Below, piece after piece: positions 1 through 12,200 of a stretch of DNA of 64,000 bases. The stretch comes from Macrosoma leucophasiata (lineage: Eukaryota > Arthropoda > Insecta > Lepidoptera > Hedylidae), in contig JAWQUS010000032.1 of the NCBI GenBank assembly GCA_036365455.1, forward strand, positions 15,260,001-15,324,000. The letters are read 5' to 3'. Numbering within the stretch: position 1 is the stretch's first letter; the number at the start of each line of letters is the position of its first letter. The position numbers were made by a program, and so were the translations under genes. The notes beneath the pieces were generated by a model. The model was not told the origin of the DNA. It searched no databases and was given only the letters and a program-made list of their open reading frames with translations.

Positions 1-180
1 ACCAGGCTTGTAGAACTAACAGCACAGAGAGAAGCAGCCGCCTCTACGTCGGTGACCGCCCGGCCAGTGGCGGCGGAAGGTGCGGCCGGTCTTCGTGTGC
101 TCATGAGGAATTTCGGCGATGAGAAACTGGCTTCGGAGTCGTTCTTGTACATGCCGACTATGGTCAGCGATGGTGCTGAG
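1..180 (+). CDS. Gene A exon (ACP-TE linker)
   Basis: Open from base 1 in frame 1; ends GCTGAG before donor gtgaag, phase 0. It encodes an Ala-rich linker ending near [14 protein letters not shown], equivalent to the end of gene B exon 34. The 5' boundary is outside the window. Confidence 0.82.
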
Positions 181-3100
181 GTGAAGATCATATTTATTCC
201 GACTATTTGTATATTAAAAAAGTATTTAGTTGTACTATTTATTTTTCGCAATAACACACGTGAGTGAACTTTAGAAATTAAAGAAAAAAACGGAAAGAAA
301 AATTAGCGACTGGACTGGTTATCTTGAGGTCAGGTTCGATTCCTGCCCGAAGTCAAATTTTTCTTTCCGTTTTTTTCTTTAATTTCTAATGTATTTATTT
401 AGTGTTTATATTTTTAGATATACCTATAAAGTAGGCGTGTAGATGTATGAAACTATGAATGAATGAATGAATGAATGAATGAATGGAATAACTTTATTGA
501 AGCAGTCCTGAGACATGCCCATGAAAAAATTCTAGAATAGAAGAAACTACTTGCTTAATGTCCTACACAATTACTCGAACATTTTGGCTGTAAGATTGAA
601 TTATTCATAATACTTATTTTGAAGCTTTATTTGCCCGCGACTTTGTTTTTGTCTTCTCATCGACGTTCAACAATACACAGGTATCGTCAAACGTCAAAAC
701 ACTTTTAATGACAAAAAGTAAAAAAAAAACTGTCATTTTATGGCATTAATTAAATTAATTCTTCCATTTAATATTTAACACAATAAACGCCCGTGTTATC
801 GTATTGCAGTTCAAGCTAAGGTCAATCAATAATGATTACAATTCCATAACTTTCTAGAGCTTCAGTCATCGTGAACTTTATAAACCTTTTCCCTTCCAGG
901 CGGAAGATTCGATTCACGACAGCAACAGCGTGATGTTCATGGTGCCAGGAGTGGAAGGCTGCGCGGCGGGTATGGAGGCCCTCTGCAGGAGGCTGAAGAT
1001 CAAAGTGTGTGTGCTTCAACTGGGCATCGAACAGAAGGACGATACCCTGGAAGCTATGGTCACCAGGTTGTACCAGGTAATGAAATTGAGGCCACATCCC
1101 CACTAACCTACTGGTGGTAGAGCTCCCGTGACGGAGCTTGCGGGCGTAGGCACCACCGCATTACCTTTATACTTGCCGCAAAATGGTAGTATTCAGCACT
1201 ATTGTGTTCCGGTCAGGTGGTAATGTATGCCTTTGTAATTTCCGGCACAGAGGCATAACAGCTTAGGCCTCAGGAGTGGTAACGCATCTGCATCTTGACC
1301 TTGGTCTTTGTGTAAGTGTCTATAGGCTGCAGTCATCACTTTACTAATGTGAACTGCATGCGTGTGTACCACATCCATTTAAAAAAAATTGAGGCCACAT
1401 CCCCTGCTAACCTGCTAAACGGGACCACCGTTATAGTAGTAAACGGCCCTGTAATTTCAGGCACAGAGGCATATCACCTAATGCCTCAGGAGTGGCAGCG
1501 CATCTGCATTTTGACCACTGGTCATTGTGTGGGTGTCTATAGGCTGCAGTCATCACTTAACATCAATGTGAACTACATGCTTGCTTGCCACTTTTATTAC
1601 ATAAAAAAAATAAAAAAAAAAGTAATACACCTCCGGATTCGGTACGACGGACCGAATTGGACGTGTATTGACTTGATTAAAAATAATTATGTCCGCCAGA
1701 CTCCTCTACACACGGCTAGATTTGGTTCGTACCGAATCCGCGTCCGCTCCGTACCAAATCCAGATAGTAGTAACCTGGGGCAGGATATGGGACTGACGGC
1801 GTACCCGTAAATCTCTTACATGGCCGCCTCCTTACCTCAGCAGTGAGTAGCGGGTTTGGCGACGCAAAACACCGCTCCTTCGCTAGGTTTCTTTTAGCTT
1901 CACCAGTGCGGGAATAACCACTGGATACTGAACCCACCGCCATGACAAGGCGAGACCGAAACCCTTGAGAGAAAAAAAGGTCATCATCATCATAAAAAAA
2001 CGTAACTTCACTCCTGTAATCCCCGAAGGGGTAGGCAGAGCTATATGCATGCGTTCAAGCATACATGCAAACACCCACGATTCGCCGGTTACATTTTGGC
2101 CCATGTAACAGGTGGCGAGCCTGTTGACATCTCCGAGAACATTACCAAACTTCGAGGTACTGGGACATTCCCAGAAAATGGAAAAATCCCAATAGAACCA
2201 GAGAATCGAACCCAGGACCACAGCGTGGTAGTAGTGGCCTGCTACCACTAGGCTACCGAGGCAGTCAAATCATCGTAATATCAACCGAAAAATGTCTACT
2301 GCTGGACCGAAGCCTCCCAATAAAGGGCATGTGCCATGATCGCTACGCTTGGCATGCGGATTGAATTGAAGCTGCTGCCTGCGTTATTGCACTTACTACC
2401 GCCCCATTCAAATGGTTTGACCGCCATTGTTCGGTTGACTGAATGCACTAGTGGAAGAGTTCTCTTCCAGTAAAAGAAAATTCTGCCGCTAGTGGGCGGT
2501 GGGGTCATCATGTCCCGACGCCAGAAACCACCTTCGTTACATAAAAAAATATGCGTGTACTCGATGGCCGCTTAGAAAATAAAGAAGGAATTAAATCTAA
2601 AATATAAAAATAAGTCGGATTTTCCTTCCTGACGCTATAACTCCAGAACGCAGTAACCGATTTCCACGGTTTTGCATTCGTTGGAAAGGTCTTGGGCTCC
2701 GTGAGGTTTATAGCAAAGAAATTTCAGGAAAAATATTCATAAAACGACATCCACGCGGGCGAAGCCGCGGGCAACAGCTAGTGTCATATAAAAATTACTT
2801 GATGAAAATTTAAATAGCGATATTTTGTTTGCAGACGGTGAAATCACGACTCATTCCCGGCGCTCGGTTTATACTTCTAGGCTACAGTTTTGGTACCATG
2901 CCGATGTTGAAATTAGCATCAATACTGGAGAGCGAAGGTACGTTATTTTTCATATTTTCATGATTAATGACTACAGTTTCGTAAAGAACTTCATTGCCAC
3001 GAGTGGAATTTTAGCCGTGATTACTTTGAAAATTTGAAATGATAGGTTCTTTGTAATGTTGGAAATTAACTGATTTATTATTAGAATGATTAAAATGTGT

Positions 3101-4085
3101 GATTTACACGTGTACCTGTGCGCGTAGCACGTAGAGAATACTAAACGTTTCCCATAAGAGGGGAGGAGGTTGAGTGAGGCGGGGCAAACGAGCCCACTCT
3201 ATTGCAGAATGGACACTTCGACATCCCAACGTCGAAGTGTCCATTCTATTCATAGTATTATTACATATTCTCTGCCGAAGTGTCCTTTCTAAGGCGAATG
3301 TGCAATATTTAATGTTTTGTGTTTCATGTGTTTCACTGTACATAGCTTGTGAGAAAGAAAAAGAGAGATCCGGGGTGGAACAGAGACAGGTGCATTGTAA
3401 ACAGCTACAGCAATTACCATCTACCGTGAACTATGCGTAAGATAATCTCACACATAATTAACGTATTTTTAACGACATAATTATCTCATCAGGTCACCAA
3501 GGATCAGTGTTCTGCATCGACGGAGCGCCCGACTTCCTCTACGCCTTACTAACCACGACGATCACCTTCAAGAACGACACCCAACTCCAGAACAGTCTCA
3601 TATGCCACTCAGTGGACCTCGTGTGTCCTAACACGGACGCATCAGCTGAACTACTCGAAGCTCTGGAAGGCATAGAGTCATACGACGATAGGATAGCCCT
3701 TGCAGTCAAGACGGTGAACTCTTTGCAACAGGCAAGATACACAGACAGTTTCGTAGCTGCAATGGCAAGAGCTGGTTACGATCGCCTTAAAATCGTTCTC
3801 AATTACTCATACGATAACGTTAAAAAGATCAAATCACCCATCGTCCTCCTCCGTCCCAAAGATAATCTTCCAAACATGTCCATCGAAGAGAACTATGGCC
3901 TCGATAAATACACTGAAAGTGGTGTCACTGTACATTTCTTAGAAGGCAACCACGTAAGCATTATCGAGAATAAGGACTGCGCTAATATTATCAATAGATT
4001 CCTTTCCAAGAAGGAAGATGATGGTAAAGTCGCCCAAAATGTTGTCACATGTATGGTTGAAAAGGAACGCCCTGTTGAAGTTTAA
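1..4085 (+). CDS. Gene A: fatty acid synthase, 3' end (linker + thioesterase), partial
   Basis: Animal type I FAS makes palmitate in the cytosol; its C-terminal thioesterase releases the acyl chain from the ACP. Four exons are visible (1-180, 900-1076, 2835-2937, 3493-4085), joined by GT-AG introns in phases 0, 0 and 1, with stop TAA at 4083-4085. The frame is open from base 1, so the gene starts upstream of the window. The TE shows an entry strand FMVPGVEG, the nucleophile elbow GYSFG (exon 3) and the histidine motif EGNHVSII near the C-terminus, so serine and histidine are both present. Exons 2 and 3 are 177 and 103 nt, exactly as in gene B, which shows common descent. It converges on gene B, whose stop lies 4.6 kb away. 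Family assignment is secure; substrate preference cannot be read from this fragment. Confidence 0.93.
272..388. repeat. Family C hairpin with tRNA-like core
   Basis: Perfect 33-base inverted arms (272-304 and 356-388, starting TAGAAATTAAAGAAAAAAAC) enclose a core with box-B-like AGGTTCGATTCC. It lies in the intron after the first gene A exon. Confidence 0.85.
454..484 (+). repeat. (GAAT)n microsatellite
   Basis: Seven tandem GAAT units in a gene A intron. Confidence 0.9.
900..1076 (+). CDS. Gene A exon (thioesterase N-terminal part)
   Basis: Acceptor cccttccag, donor gtaatg; 177 nt, phase 0 at both ends. Encodes the first TE strand ([11 protein letters not shown]) and the following helix. 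Same length and phases as gene B exon 35. Confidence 0.93.
1110..1388 (+). repeat. Family A SINE-like repeat, full copy with target duplication
   Basis: Family A runs from ACTGGTGGTAGAGCTCCAGT to CCATTACATAAAAAA (about 280 bp). This copy is bracketed by ATTGAGGCCACATCCCC at 1085-1101 and 1388-1404, showing LINE-type insertion only 9 bases after the donor of the gene A exon at 900. Confidence 0.85.
1434..1620 (+). repeat. Family A repeat, 5'-truncated
   Basis: Carries the 3' two-thirds of family A (gtaatttcaggcacagaggc to ttacataaaaaa), directly downstream of the full copy. Confidence 0.8.
2000..2265 (-). repeat. Family B tRNA-derived SINE
   Basis: Family B has a tRNA-like head with boxes TAGCCTAGTGG and GGGTTCGATTCC, and ends GGCGTGAAGTTACG (about 310 bp). 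This copy is reversed and has an internal loss. Confidence 0.85.
2610..2782 (+). mobile_element. Lep1-like Helitron fragment
   Basis: Ends gaagccgcgggcaacagctag followed by t: a CTAG terminus after a GC hairpin, as in lepidopteran miniature Helitrons. Ends 52 bases before the gene A exon at 2835. Confidence 0.6.
2835..2937 (+). CDS. Gene A exon (thioesterase nucleophile)
   Basis: Acceptor tttgcag, donor gtacgt; 103 nt, ends in phase 1. Contains FILLGYSFG, the GxSxG nucleophile elbow with the catalytic serine. Gene B exon 36 has the same length but Glu in place of this Ser. Confidence 0.94.
3099..3265. repeat. Family D repeat with perfect hairpin
   Basis: Shares cctgtgcgcgtagcacgtag and gtcgaagtgtccattc with 23.28-23.47 and 37.29-37.52 kb. 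Arms gaatggacacttcgac (3207-3222) and their complement (3231-3246) make a 16-bp stem with an 8-base loop. Confidence 0.75.
3493..4085 (+). CDS. Gene A terminal exon (thioesterase C-terminal part)
   Basis: Acceptor ctcatcag; 593 nt with stop TAA. Begins [14 protein letters not shown] and carries the TE lid and the histidine motif EGNHVSIIE. The first codon is completed by the single G that ends the previous exon. Confidence 0.95.
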
Positions 4086-4113
4086 CAATTTGATTGCGTG
4101 AGGTTGTGATACT

Positions 4114-4119
4114 AATAAA
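4114..4119 (+). terminator. Poly(A) signal of gene A
   Basis: AATAAA 29 bases after the stop codon. A second AATAAA lies at 4165-4170, so alternative 3' ends are possible. Confidence 0.7.
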
Positions 4120-4169
4120 ATATTGTGTTTGCATATGAAAGATTACATTATTTAGATATATTTTAATAA

Positions 4170-4730
4170 AACGTATTAATTAGGTACATTTTTGAGTATT
4201 TGTAAGGTAACAGGGTGAAATTTAGTGAATTTTATCTAATAGCGGTTAGTTGTAAGTAGTTAGTTTAGCACCTCTTGCGAATATTATGCGAGTCGAAGTA
4301 GTAAAAAATTTATATTAATTATTTTGATTAAGATCAAAGCCAGTACCAAATAAATATTCACTAGTTAATTTATTGTAATATTGTTTTAGGGGGAAAAGTA
4401 AAATATATTATTTGTATTATGCATAATCTTCAAATATTGTAAATTTCAATAGAAATATTCGTTTTATATTTTTGTATGGGGCCAACAATAATCATGGGAT
4501 TACAATATATCTCTAAAATAACTTTGTTCCATTATTATAATTTTATCCTTAATCCTCAAACTCACTATCAATTGCAAATAAGTTAAACAAAATATATAGT
4601 CGCAACGAAAATCCTAATATAATATAATATTTGTTTATTATTATGAAACACATATCATTTTCAAACGCATAAAATGAAAGAGCCCTAACCGTTGTGTCGC
4701 GTTTGTATTGAAAGAGCAACGTAACTTAAA
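4170..4730. other. A-B intergenic, nothing recognised
   Basis: Very AT-rich; no ORF or repeat family seen. Confidence 0.5.
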
Positions 4731-4978
4731 AAAACGTAACTTCACGCGTGTAATCCCCGAAGGCAGAGGTGAGAGGTATATGCATGCATACTAGCATACA
4801 TGCAAATGCAAACATTCTCAATTCACCAGTTACGTTACAGCCCATGTAACAGGTGACGTGCCTATTGACATGTAAAAACCCAATAAGAGCCAGAGATAAA
4901 GCATTCATACTGTTATCTCCAACCCGCGAATCGAAACCAGGATCCCAACGTACCTAGTAGTAGTGGCCTGCTGCCACT
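4731..4978 (-). repeat. Family B SINE, diverged
   Basis: Tail gtaacttcacgcgtgtaatc present, body diverged, head only partial. Confidence 0.75.
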
Positions 4979-5009
4979 ATAATACTTTTTGAAAGAGAAG
5001 GAATAGATA

Positions 5010-5317
5010 CGTAACTTCACGCCTGTAATCCCCGAAGGGGTAGGCAGAGGTAAATGCCTGCATTCAAGCATACATGCAAACACCCACGATTCGCCGGTTA
5101 CGTTTTGGCCCATGTAACAGGTGGCGAGCCTGTTGACATCTCCGGGCACATTACCAAACTTTGAGGTACTGGGAAATTTCCAGAAAATGGAAAAATCCCA
5201 ATAGAACCAGAGATAAAGGCTTTTTCACCCTTATATCTGATAACCCCCTACCCGGGAATCGAACCCAGGACCTCAGCGTAGTAGTAGTGGCCTGCTACCA
5301 CTAGGCTACCGAGGCAG
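5010..5317 (-). repeat. Family B SINE, full copy with target duplication
   Basis: Complete from gtaacttcacgcctg to ggctaccgaggca, flanked by GAATAGATA on both sides. Confidence 0.9.
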
Positions 5318-5397
5318 AATAGATAAATAGATGGATTCAAGATTGACCCACGATTCGCCAGTTACATTTGATCCAAGTAATAGATAACCAACTTATT

Positions 5398-5495
5398 GGC
5401 CTCCGGCACACCCCGGACACTCGGCTAATATTCCATATAAACGGTTATTCTGATTACCTATTAAACAGACATCAATCAGTACGCGCGCACACAGA
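5398..5495. repeat. Family D repeat, left part
   Basis: cacaccccggacactcggc and cagacatcaatcagtacg match the beginning of the family. Confidence 0.6.
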
Positions 5496-5559
5496 AATAT
5501 AGCACGTTGGGTCATGACCTCGTAAAATAAGTCTGTAAATGGGAAACTTCCAATAACAC

Positions 5560-5851
5560 TTTTTTTTTTTTTTATGTAATGGAAGTGGCAAACAAGCATG
5601 CAGTTCACATTGATGTTAAGTGATGACTGCAGCCTATAGACATCCACACAAAGACCAAGATCAAAATGAAGATGCGTTACCACTCTTGAGGCCTAAGGTG
5701 TTATGCCTTTGTGCCGGAAATTACAGTGCCGTACATTACCACCTGACCGGAACACGATAGTGCTGAACACTACCATTTAGCGGCAAGTATATTAGGTAAT
5801 GCGGTGGTGCCTACGCCCGCGAGCTCCGTCACTGGAGCTCTACCACCAGTA
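5560..5851 (-). repeat. Family A repeat, full copy
   Basis: Reverse-orientation copy from a T-run (the A tail) to tctaccaccagt. In the A-B intergenic region. Confidence 0.85.
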
Positions 5852-5954
5852 TAAACTTCCTGTCCTGCGGGTTGAACAGAGGAGCACAGGGTAGCAGTAG
5901 TAACCTGCTACAAGAAGGCTACTGAGGCAGTTAACCACAATTTTCAAGCTTTGG

Positions 5955-6103
5955 AATGTTGCTTTTGTCGAAATCACTTTACCATCTGATCCGAATACGA
6001 TAGTGCTGACTATCACACTATCGTTTTTAGCGGCAATTAGATCAGGTAATGCGGTGGTGACTATACCCGCGAGCTCCGTCACTTGATTTTCTACCACCAA
6101 GAA
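5955..6103 (-). repeat. Family A repeat, diverged 5' part
   Basis: Matches the head of family A (cgagctccgtcac, tctaccacca) with many substitutions; no tail. Confidence 0.6.
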
Positions 6104-8650
6104 AATACGTACAATAATCGTTATTTGTAAACAGGATCCAAGTATTCAAACTATTTGAGATTGCAAATGTACGTCTAAATCTTGTCCATTCTTGGAATTT
6201 ATGATCGAAACTGTCTGACGGTTTTATATACCTAGATAGATACTCCAAACGTTGTAAGAGCAAGTATTTCAGTAGGTTATATCAATTTTATAAAATTATT
6301 TTTTATTAAATTCAAAGCTCTACTCGGCCGCATTGCAAGAGTTATAAATATATAGCAGCCTTGTTCAATTCTGATACATGAACTACACTTGCGAGCTTTA
6401 AACTGGCATCACATAAACTGCGGACTAACAATATACGAGTACCTAAATAAAACAATTACCTGTTTTTTTTTAACAACACCCGTGTTTATGTGATTCCAGT
6501 CTCTCGCAAGTGTATTATCCCACCACCTCCCATTCCCCTTCCTACCTTTCGGTATACGGGGCTATGCATGGGATATCAAGAAACACATAAAAACGTCTGC
6601 TTCCATGCATTCCTGGATCTCCCTACAAGTTATTTACTTCAATTTGTCCTTATTATGTTACCGCACTTCTCTGAATGGGGTGTATCACAACAAAACACAC
6701 ACAGAGGACTTCGGTGCGGCATACTCGCGCTAGGATTGATAAAGAACTTGAATTACCTCTCATTTGTCTCGCAAGTGTAGTTGGTATATTGTACTCATAT
6801 TTTGCAATCTTATTATATAAACTTAAAATAAAACAGTAAAATCCGCGTGTCTGTGCATTGTATATATTTACGTAAAACCAATTGGGGGCGATGTTAAAAT
6901 AGTATTACAACACTTTTCAATGATTTTTATTTTTTTTGTCTGTCTGTTTGTCCCTTTGTCCAGGCTAATCTCCGAAGATACTGGACGGATTCGAATGAAA
7001 CTTTTGTGGTGTATAGATACTAAGCCTGGCCAACATTTAGGCTACTTTTTACTGCGGGTAAATCACTCATCCCACGGGAATTTCTACATTTAATTTCATT
7101 TTCCTATACAAATAGTCCGTATCTATCAAACCTTTGACACATTATTTCATTGTGGCAATACGAAGTTTGCCGGGTGAGCTAGTGACAAGTAGTGTCAAAG
7201 TTGGAACTCAAGGATCAAGGGCCGCCAAATGGTAAAAAATGTTCAGCTCTGTCGAGTTCCGGTTTGGTGGTAACGAATGGTCACGAAATCGCTATCACAG
7301 CCGCCTGTTTTAGTGAAGATGTCTATAGGCTATTCCCTTCAGGCTTGTTTTCAACCATCATAACTTTAAAAAACAAACACCTTTTTAACTAAAGCAACAT
7401 ATCACGCCCCTGTGAGCCAAGTAAGCTGCGTGAATTGCAACTTGACGCTGCGGTTTTCATGGCTTGGGCGTTTGTATATAGATTGGAGTGATTTACCCTT
7501 AGCCCACCCTATATTGCTCTAGTCCACAGTAATGTGGGCCCTACTATTGGTAGCAAGATATCGTGAGTTTGAAGTGAATATTTCTGATTTTATCATCAAT
7601 GTGGAATTCTGTTTTTTGTACGACCATAAATTTCGTCACTGGAATTTTGGCGCATTTAAAAAACAAAAAAAATCACATTGATGACAAAACATATCTAACT
7701 ATAGTTGAGCTAGCTAAGGGTGCGAGCTGAGTCAGAAGTAATTTTTATCAGATCTCTCGCCCGCACTGCTAGTGTTATTTGCAACAACAAAGAGGGATCT
7801 GTCGATAGTCAATAGCAGGTAATTAATTATGGAAAAATTAAGAAAAACATGCAAAAAGTTTAAATTTAGAGAAGATATTTTTACTGGGTCACTTTTCTAT
7901 TCATTAAAGATTGTCAACACATTTTGAATAAGCCGTACGAGTTTTGGCGTTAATATCCTCCTTTAATTTTAACAAAGTTATGTTGGAGAATAATGCGTCC
8001 ATGGTTCGTTTATGATTATTTAATGGCAACTATCACAATTGCCACACAATTGCAACAAACACCTACGTTTTACCTCGCCTTTATTCGCCATCGACTTTAA
8101 ATCGAGAACACGTAGTAGTGGTAGGGAAACCTGAAAGCTCAGCTTTGAATGGGGAACTGAAAGGCAGATGGCTTGTTTAGGCTTTAACCATCATTAACAC
8201 GTACCACTTAAGAATTACGTATGAGGACTGAAGGTAAAATAAACAAGTTCATGAAAATGTTTTTTGATTACATAACATTATGTATTCGAAGGAGTAGGCA
8301 GATGCATATTAAGGAAACCTTTATCCATGGATATGTCTATAATAATAAAAAACAGTCAAAGTCGAGTCGGACTCGTGTAAACAGGGTTCCGTACAAATTA
8401 GAGATTTTTGATATTTTATTTCTATGTAATGATGGATGGCACACAAGCATGTATTAAGATGGATGTTAAGTGATGAATGCAGCTTATCAGAGTAATACTT
8501 TTGAAGAAATTAGCAGTGACAGACTAATAGGCAGGCACATGAGAGTTGTAATGGTTGCGTATTTTGCTTTTAATAAACCCTTAAAACTAAAGTTGAGGAT
8601 AATTAATTCACTAATCAATTCATAAAATGAAACAACGGAATGTGATCAGA
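6104..8650. other. A-B intergenic, nothing coding recognised
   Basis: 6936-7190 has a tctgtctgtttgtcc / gccgggtgagctagt pair suggesting an old Helitron; 7250-7340 holds family A-like words. The rest has no supported feature. Confidence 0.45.
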
Positions 8651-8660
8651 AGAATAATAT

Positions 8661-8666
8661 TTTAAT
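8661..8666 (-). terminator. Probable poly(A) signal of gene B
   Basis: ATTAAA on the minus strand about 55 bases after the stop codon; it is the nearest recognisable variant signal. Confidence 0.45.
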
Positions 8667-8719
8667 ATAAAAAATATGCAATGCCATTGCTTTTAACAAA
8701 AAAAAATCATTAACCATGA

Positions 8720-9297
8720 TTATTCAGGACATTGTACAAATGCGAATGTATTTCCTCTATGAATATATGTTTCACAGAGATTATTTCGCTCGAACAATTC
8801 CAGAATTTCAGGTCCAAGGTGCTTGTTAACAATACTAGCACAACGTAAATCCAGTAACATATAATTTAGGGGTGTCATAAGTGTGTACGCTGCAACTGGT
8901 TGCTTGGACAGATCCAAAACCTTCGATGAAGCATCTGATAGTAGAAAAACAACTTTTGAGTTCAATGTTTGTGGTGTAAACTTTAAATTGATTGCTTGTT
9001 TTATTCCTTGAAGGGCCGAATTCAGGACCTCAGTAATATACTGCGCTGAATGTCCAGAGTTGTTTAGGATTTGTTCCTTATATATCTCAATTTTGTCTTC
9101 CCAAGTTTCTGCTTCGTATATTTCTTTCTCTAACTGAGCTATCACGTCTTCATCTTTGATGAACAAAGTAGATATGTGTAGGGCTATAATGTTTTCTAAG
9201 TGTTTATCTTCTGCGTCAGATATATTTAATGAAGTTTTAATTTTCAGTGGTAAGTCATCTGGGTGTACTCCAATACAAAATACTGTGCCAGTGAGAC
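8720..9297 (-). CDS. Gene B exon 37 (TE C-terminal part and stop)
   Basis: Acceptor TTCAACCAG; 578 nt including TAA at 8722-8720. Starts LTGTVFCIGVHPDDLPLKIK and ends FVQCPE. The TE histidine motif GNH reads GNT (HRGNTFAFVQ). Confidence 0.94.
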
Positions 9298-12200
9298 CTG
9301 GTTGAATAAAGTAACAAATATTAACGAGTTGTTTTTTTAATTTCTTTTAAATACATAAAATAAACCCTACCACGTTTCCAGTAAGTTAAAATAGGGCAGA
9401 TAAGCGGTTTTAATTTAAGTCACTATACCGGTATGTCAGGACCGGGATATCTGGCGCTCTACACTCTCTGCGCACCCTGTTAGAGACCTGGCGTGAAGAT
9501 ACATACGTAATTCTAAAAAGATGAATAAATAATATATGGCCCTGCTCAAAATCGTACGAAACATAAACACATTTTGAAGAATTTTATTTATGTTGATGGA
9601 ATGTAGACTAATAATGTCTGTATCTGCACACCAAGTCTTGTCTTGTTCTAGTCTCTAGTGAAGAGCGTAAATATTGCGGTCCTGGCCCACCTCCCGTGCT
9701 TCTATCTTGGATCACTAATAATATACAATATCGTTTCTAGGCGAATATTGTTAAGAATGAAAGTTATTAAGATAAAATATATTTTTTACAGTTCACATAG
9801 GATAAGTGAATACCTACTCCAGCCTAAAGCCAAAACCAAAGGTCAAAATACAGAAGCTTGCCCACTAATAAAGATAAAGTCGTTTTGCCTCTTTTTAAAA
9901 ATTACAGCTATTACGTGATTAATCTTTTCTGGTAGATATATTAATTAAGAAATAACAAATTTCGAATATGCTGTATTTTACCCTTCTTCTCCAAAATGGC
10001 TGCCACTTCTAAAGCTATTGGTACTCCGTTTTCATATCCAAGAATGTAGAATGATTTGTTCAATTTCAATCGCTCCATCAGAATCTGTGTCGAATATTAG
10101 GTAGTATGAAAATTATATCTATATATATATTTGAAAATGAAATGACGTCTGCCAATCTCACTATAACTTGAGAAAAGCTGAACCATTTGGCTCATTTTGA
10201 TTTTGAAATTCGAAGAAGTTCAGAATATAAAAAACCAAGCTGTAACCCGCTTGGATTCCGTTTTTAGACCTCAGAGATATGGTAAAAACAAGCATCACAT
10301 CTGAGAAAATAATGAGCACCCTGAGGGGGCTAAAAAGGGTTCCGCCCCCCAACCTTCCACTGTACTTTAGAACCAGAATCTCACCAATTCTCCAATCCCA
10401 ATTGCAAAGTCGCAGTTACCTCCATACCTTAATTTGGCGTAAGGGTAACCCACTGAGCTTTCATATCTGATCCTTACTGATTCGCCGATCCTGACTGAAA
10501 GAAGTCGCTAAATAACCTGAGCATATCTTTGTGACAGTTTCTGGTGAATCTGATAAAATGTGTTAGCCAAGCTACAACACTAGCTCGAGTAGCTTCAGCT
10601 GTTCACAGAGCGGTCAGAACCTCTCATGCTGTCACAAAATGTGAAACAGTTAACGGATTGTCGAATTTTTCCTTCATAAAATTCGTAATTAACCCGTCCG
10701 TGGCATAATGGTCGCTGGCTTCTACTGCTACGGTAGGTTCGATCGCAGGACCATTTTTTAAAACTTCGGAGCGTAAATCTCGGAGTTTGGTAATGTGAAA
10801 GGTTGTAAATAGTCTCACCACCTTGGCTAAAAAAAAACTTACCTGTACATATCTTTGAGCCAGTTCCTGGTGAGTCTGATGAGCTGTGGAAAAGCCTGGT
10901 TGCAGCACTAGCGCAGGTAGCTTCAGCTGTTCACAGAGCGGTCGGAACCTATCATGATGTCCTTCCACGCCGGGTATTATAGTGAGGTATGTCTGTTCTG
11001 TATCAAACTCGTCGCTTTTCTGTTGAAGAAATATGAAGAATAAAAGTGAAGGTAAATATTGTATATATTTATGTCAGGCCTCAATAGGCCGTCGGTAGGC
11101 AGTCTTGGGTTCGATACTCGGATGGGGGATATTAGAGATAAATGTGTATTAAGCTTTATCTCAACTGCTATTGTGATTTTTCCCTTTTATAGAAATTTCC
11201 CAGTATCACCCTTGGTGTTTGGAAATGTGTTTGGTGATTCCAATTGCCTCGCCACCTGTTACATGGGACAAAACGCAACCGGCGAATCGTGATGTGCATG
11301 TATACTTGAATGTATACATTTTACCTTTGTCTAACCCTCCGAGGATTAAAGGCGTGAAGCAACGTATATGAATATTTTCAGGCCCAAGCGCTCATGAATT
11401 TGGCAAATGTGGATTGGTGATGATAGTCGTAACGGTCAACGGACTGATAGCAAAAAGCCTCGGCCAACACCTCAAGAGGCCCTTGGTACTCCTCGGCACG
11501 GCACGTATAGGGAGGATATTCATCTCTCTGTGTCCCTAACCACTCCATGGACCATACTCGCGCTGCCGGCGGTACACTATTTTTTTCCATACATATTTGT
11601 GTTTTTATATCCTTATAAATGTACAAAATCTGTCATATGATAGATAATAAATTATTGAAATGAGAATAATATTTTTTCCTTTACTGAACTTTATTTAGTT
11701 ATAATTACCGTTGTATTGGTCCGAGTCTTCATGTACACGATAGGCGTGCTCGCTAGTACTTCATCGGGGTCTATGTTGGAGAAGAACGTGTTGAGACCTT
11801 CCACTTTCTTGAAGCCAGACCATGATAACTTCTCATCTAATTCTTTGATTCTATAAAAAGGAGAGAGATGTAAAGAATATTTTTATCGTTTATTTAATTT
11901 TTGTACAGCCCTGCAGTTGCTTCCACAGCAGGAAAACCTCGTAGACCCTAACGGTAGTAAACTTTTTTTACTGTTGTGTGTTTTTCTTGTAATTTTTGAT
12001 AAGCAGCTGCGCATGTTAGTGTTCACTTAGACTCCATTTGAAAGGTGTGGTTTTTATGTTATGAAAAAAATCTTTTACTCGGAAATAAAAATCCTAGTTC
12101 TTGTGAGTTGGATGACCGATTGGGTATTGCAAATAAAAATACTTAACAATTGGTGGAGAGATGCACATGCTACATAGCAAGAGCAAAGAAGATTTGTTCT

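Noticed and set aside
822..1103. Minus-strand frame over the gene A exon at 900
   Set aside because: It is the antisense shadow of a thioesterase exon with good plus-strand splice sites.
1316..1810. Plus-strand frame of 164 codons
   Set aside because: It consists of family A repeat sequence and a short inverted repeat; no coding signal.
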